A stretch of DNA of 64,000 nt from Thiovibrio frasassiensis. Its GTDB lineage: Bacteria > Desulfobacterota > Desulfobulbia > Desulfobulbales > Desulfurivibrionaceae. Numbering within the stretch: position 1 is the first letter of the stretch; the number at the start of each line of letters is the position of its first letter. Location: positions 1,021,530-1,085,529 of the forward strand of contig NZ_JAPHEH010000001.1 in NCBI RefSeq assembly GCF_029607905.1, read 5' to 3'. This document shows, one piece after another, positions 62,979 to 64,000 of the stretch. Made by a program: the position numbers and the translations under genes. The notes beneath the pieces were generated by a model that was given only the letters and a program-made list of their open reading frames with translations, did not search any database and was not told the DNA's origin.

Positions 62979-64000
62979 TTGAACCAATTTTATAAGAACC
63001 TGTCCATCTGGCTGGTCATTGCCCTGGTGGGCCTGGTGCTGGTCAATCTTTTTAGTCCCAAGGACGAGCCCGTCAATCAGATCAGCTACAACGATTTTCT
63101 CGACAGCGTCAACTCGGGCAAGGTGAGCCGGATCACCATCAGGGAAAATGTGGCCGAGGCCAAGGATCTGGTGGGCAACCGCTTTCAGACCGTGCTGCCG
63201 GACAATCTGGATCAGGTGAAGCCCTTCTTGAAAGAGGGAATTGCCCTGCGGGTGGAAAAGAAGAAAGAGCCGCACTGGCTGGCGAGTATTATCGGCTCCT
63301 GGCTACCCATGATCGTCCTGGTAGGCCTTGGCATTTATTTCATGCGTCAGCAGCAGGGCGGAGGCGGCAAGGGGTTGATGACCTTCGGCAAGAGCCGGGC
63401 CCGCCTCATCGAGGGTGAGGAGTCCAAGCTCACCTTTGCCGATGTGGCCGGGATTGAGGAGGCCCGTGAGGAGTTGGGCGAGATTGTGGATTTCCTCCGC
63501 GACCCGGGGATCTTCACCCGGGTGGGCGCCAGGATTCCCAAGGGGGTGCTGCTCTCCGGTGAGCCGGGCACGGGCAAGACCTTGCTGGCCAGGGCCATTG
63601 CCGGAGAGGCCCAGGTGCCGTTTTTCTCCATCAGCGGCTCGGATTTTGTCGAGATGTATGTGGGGGTCGGCGCCAGCCGGGTGCGGGATCTTTTCAAGGA
63701 GGCCAAGAAAAAGGCGCCCTGTATCGTTTTCATCGATGAGATCGACGCGGTGGGTCGGCAGCGCGGAGCAGGAAGCGGCGGCGGCAACGATGAGCGCGAA
63801 CAGACCCTGAACCAGCTGCTGGTCGAAATGGACGGCTTCGAGGCCAATGCGGGGGTCATCATCATCGCCGCCACCAACCGCCCCGATATCTTGGATCCGG
63901 CCCTCAAGCGGCCGGGCCGCTTCGACCGGCAGATCATCGTGCCCCTGCCCGATGTGCGGGGCAGGGAGAAGATCCTCAAGGTCCATGCCGCCAAGGTTCA
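62979..64000 (+). CDS. ftsH: ATP-dependent zinc metalloprotease FtsH (copy 2), partial
   Basis: The right edge cuts this gene; 340 residues are visible. N-terminal helix ([18 protein letters not shown]), periplasmic domain, second helix ([18 protein letters not shown]), then the AAA domain with Walker [10 protein letters not shown] at residues 193-201 and Walker B IVFIDE at 249-254 and PGRFDRQI. The Walker A loop reads GEPGTGKT where FtsH almost always has GPPGTGKT. The start is a TTG at 62979, 7 bases after CCGGAGG; no ATG is available nearby. Only distantly similar to the copy at 2890, so this is a diverged paralogue. Protease domain lies beyond the window. Confidence 0.95.
   Translation, partial: MNQFYKNLSIWLVIALVGLVLVNLFSPKDEPVNQISYNDFLDSVNSGKVSRITIRENVAEAKDLVGNRFQTVLPDNLDQVKPFLKEGIALRVEKKKEPHWLASIIGSWLPMIVLVGLGIYFMRQQQGGGGKGLMTFGKSRARLIEGEESKLTFADVAGIEEAREELGEIVDFLRDPGIFTRVGARIPKGVLLSGEPGTGKTLLARAIAGEAQVPFFSISGSDFVEMYVGVGASRVRDLFKEAKKKAPCIVFIDEIDAVGRQRGAGSGGGNDEREQTLNQLLVEMDGFEANAGVIIIAATNRPDILDPALKRPGRFDRQIIVPLPDVRGREKILKVHAAKV

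Overview
The window reads as chromosome of a Gram-negative, anaerobic, sulfate-reducer-type bacterium, most likely a Desulfobulbales/Desulfobacterota member. This is inferred from a desulforedoxin-type domain and rubredoxin at the left edge, an assimilatory-type siroheme sulfite reductase, a selenocysteine-containing SelD, a TonB-dependent receptor, many hybrid histidine kinases and a fairly GC-rich composition. I ran no database search, so the taxonomy is inference. No rRNA, tRNA, CRISPR array, insertion sequence or prophage was found.

Layout. 1-2.9 kb: redox proteins, an FAD oxidoreductase and a run of small genes ending in a YqeY-type protein. 2.9-8.8 kb: ftsH (minus), Nudix, ComF-type PRTase, a palindrome-ended repeat, a 33-aa membrane peptide, mtnA and a serine hydrolase. 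8.8-15.6 kb: an AT-rich gap that may be a replication origin, then dnaN, gyrB and gyrA. 15.6-23.2 kb: a DUF4145 gene, gpsA, DUF3343, selD (in-frame UGA with a clear bSECIS hairpin), a hybrid kinase, an RRM protein and a three-gene membrane/zinc-protein operon. 23.4-32.4 kb: two large hybrid kinases facing each other, ald, DUF523, a metallo-beta-lactamase-fold protein and a lone receiver. 32.4-42.9 kb, all minus: a PPDK-like giant without the PEP barrel, a PAS sensor, a zinc-ribbon protein, gap, glgA, aroC and aroK. 43.2-49.6 kb: a peroxiredoxin with a Fur/PerR-like operator, then a minus-strand operon of lysine 2,3-aminomutase, two ATP-grasp ligases, a GNAT and a GNAT-deacetylase fusion. 49.9-55.4 kb: detached receiver, hybrid kinase, YfiR-like protein and TonB receptor. 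55.7-64 kb: SpmA-SpmB fusion, LemA, an M48 protease, siroheme sulfite reductase, RdgB-type pyrophosphatase, a YkgJ-type protein, and a 65-aa gene, a MerR regulator and a second ftsH.

The best candidate for an undescribed system is the kamA operon (43956-49606). KamA keeps both aspartates that bind the lysine side-chain amine, so beta-lysine is the predicted product. The four downstream genes encode two amide-forming ligases, an acetyltransferase, and one polypeptide carrying both an acetyltransferase domain and an acetylpolyamine-amidohydrolase-type deacetylase. Together they suggest a beta-lysine-containing, reversibly acetylated small molecule (solute or peptide), beyond the known two-gene N-epsilon-acetyl-beta-lysine route.

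Several non-coding elements recur: a 121-146 bp repeat with 21-bp terminal inverted repeats (6112 and 39333) and a GC-rich intergenic repeat family (12954, 17348, 48221, 61261).
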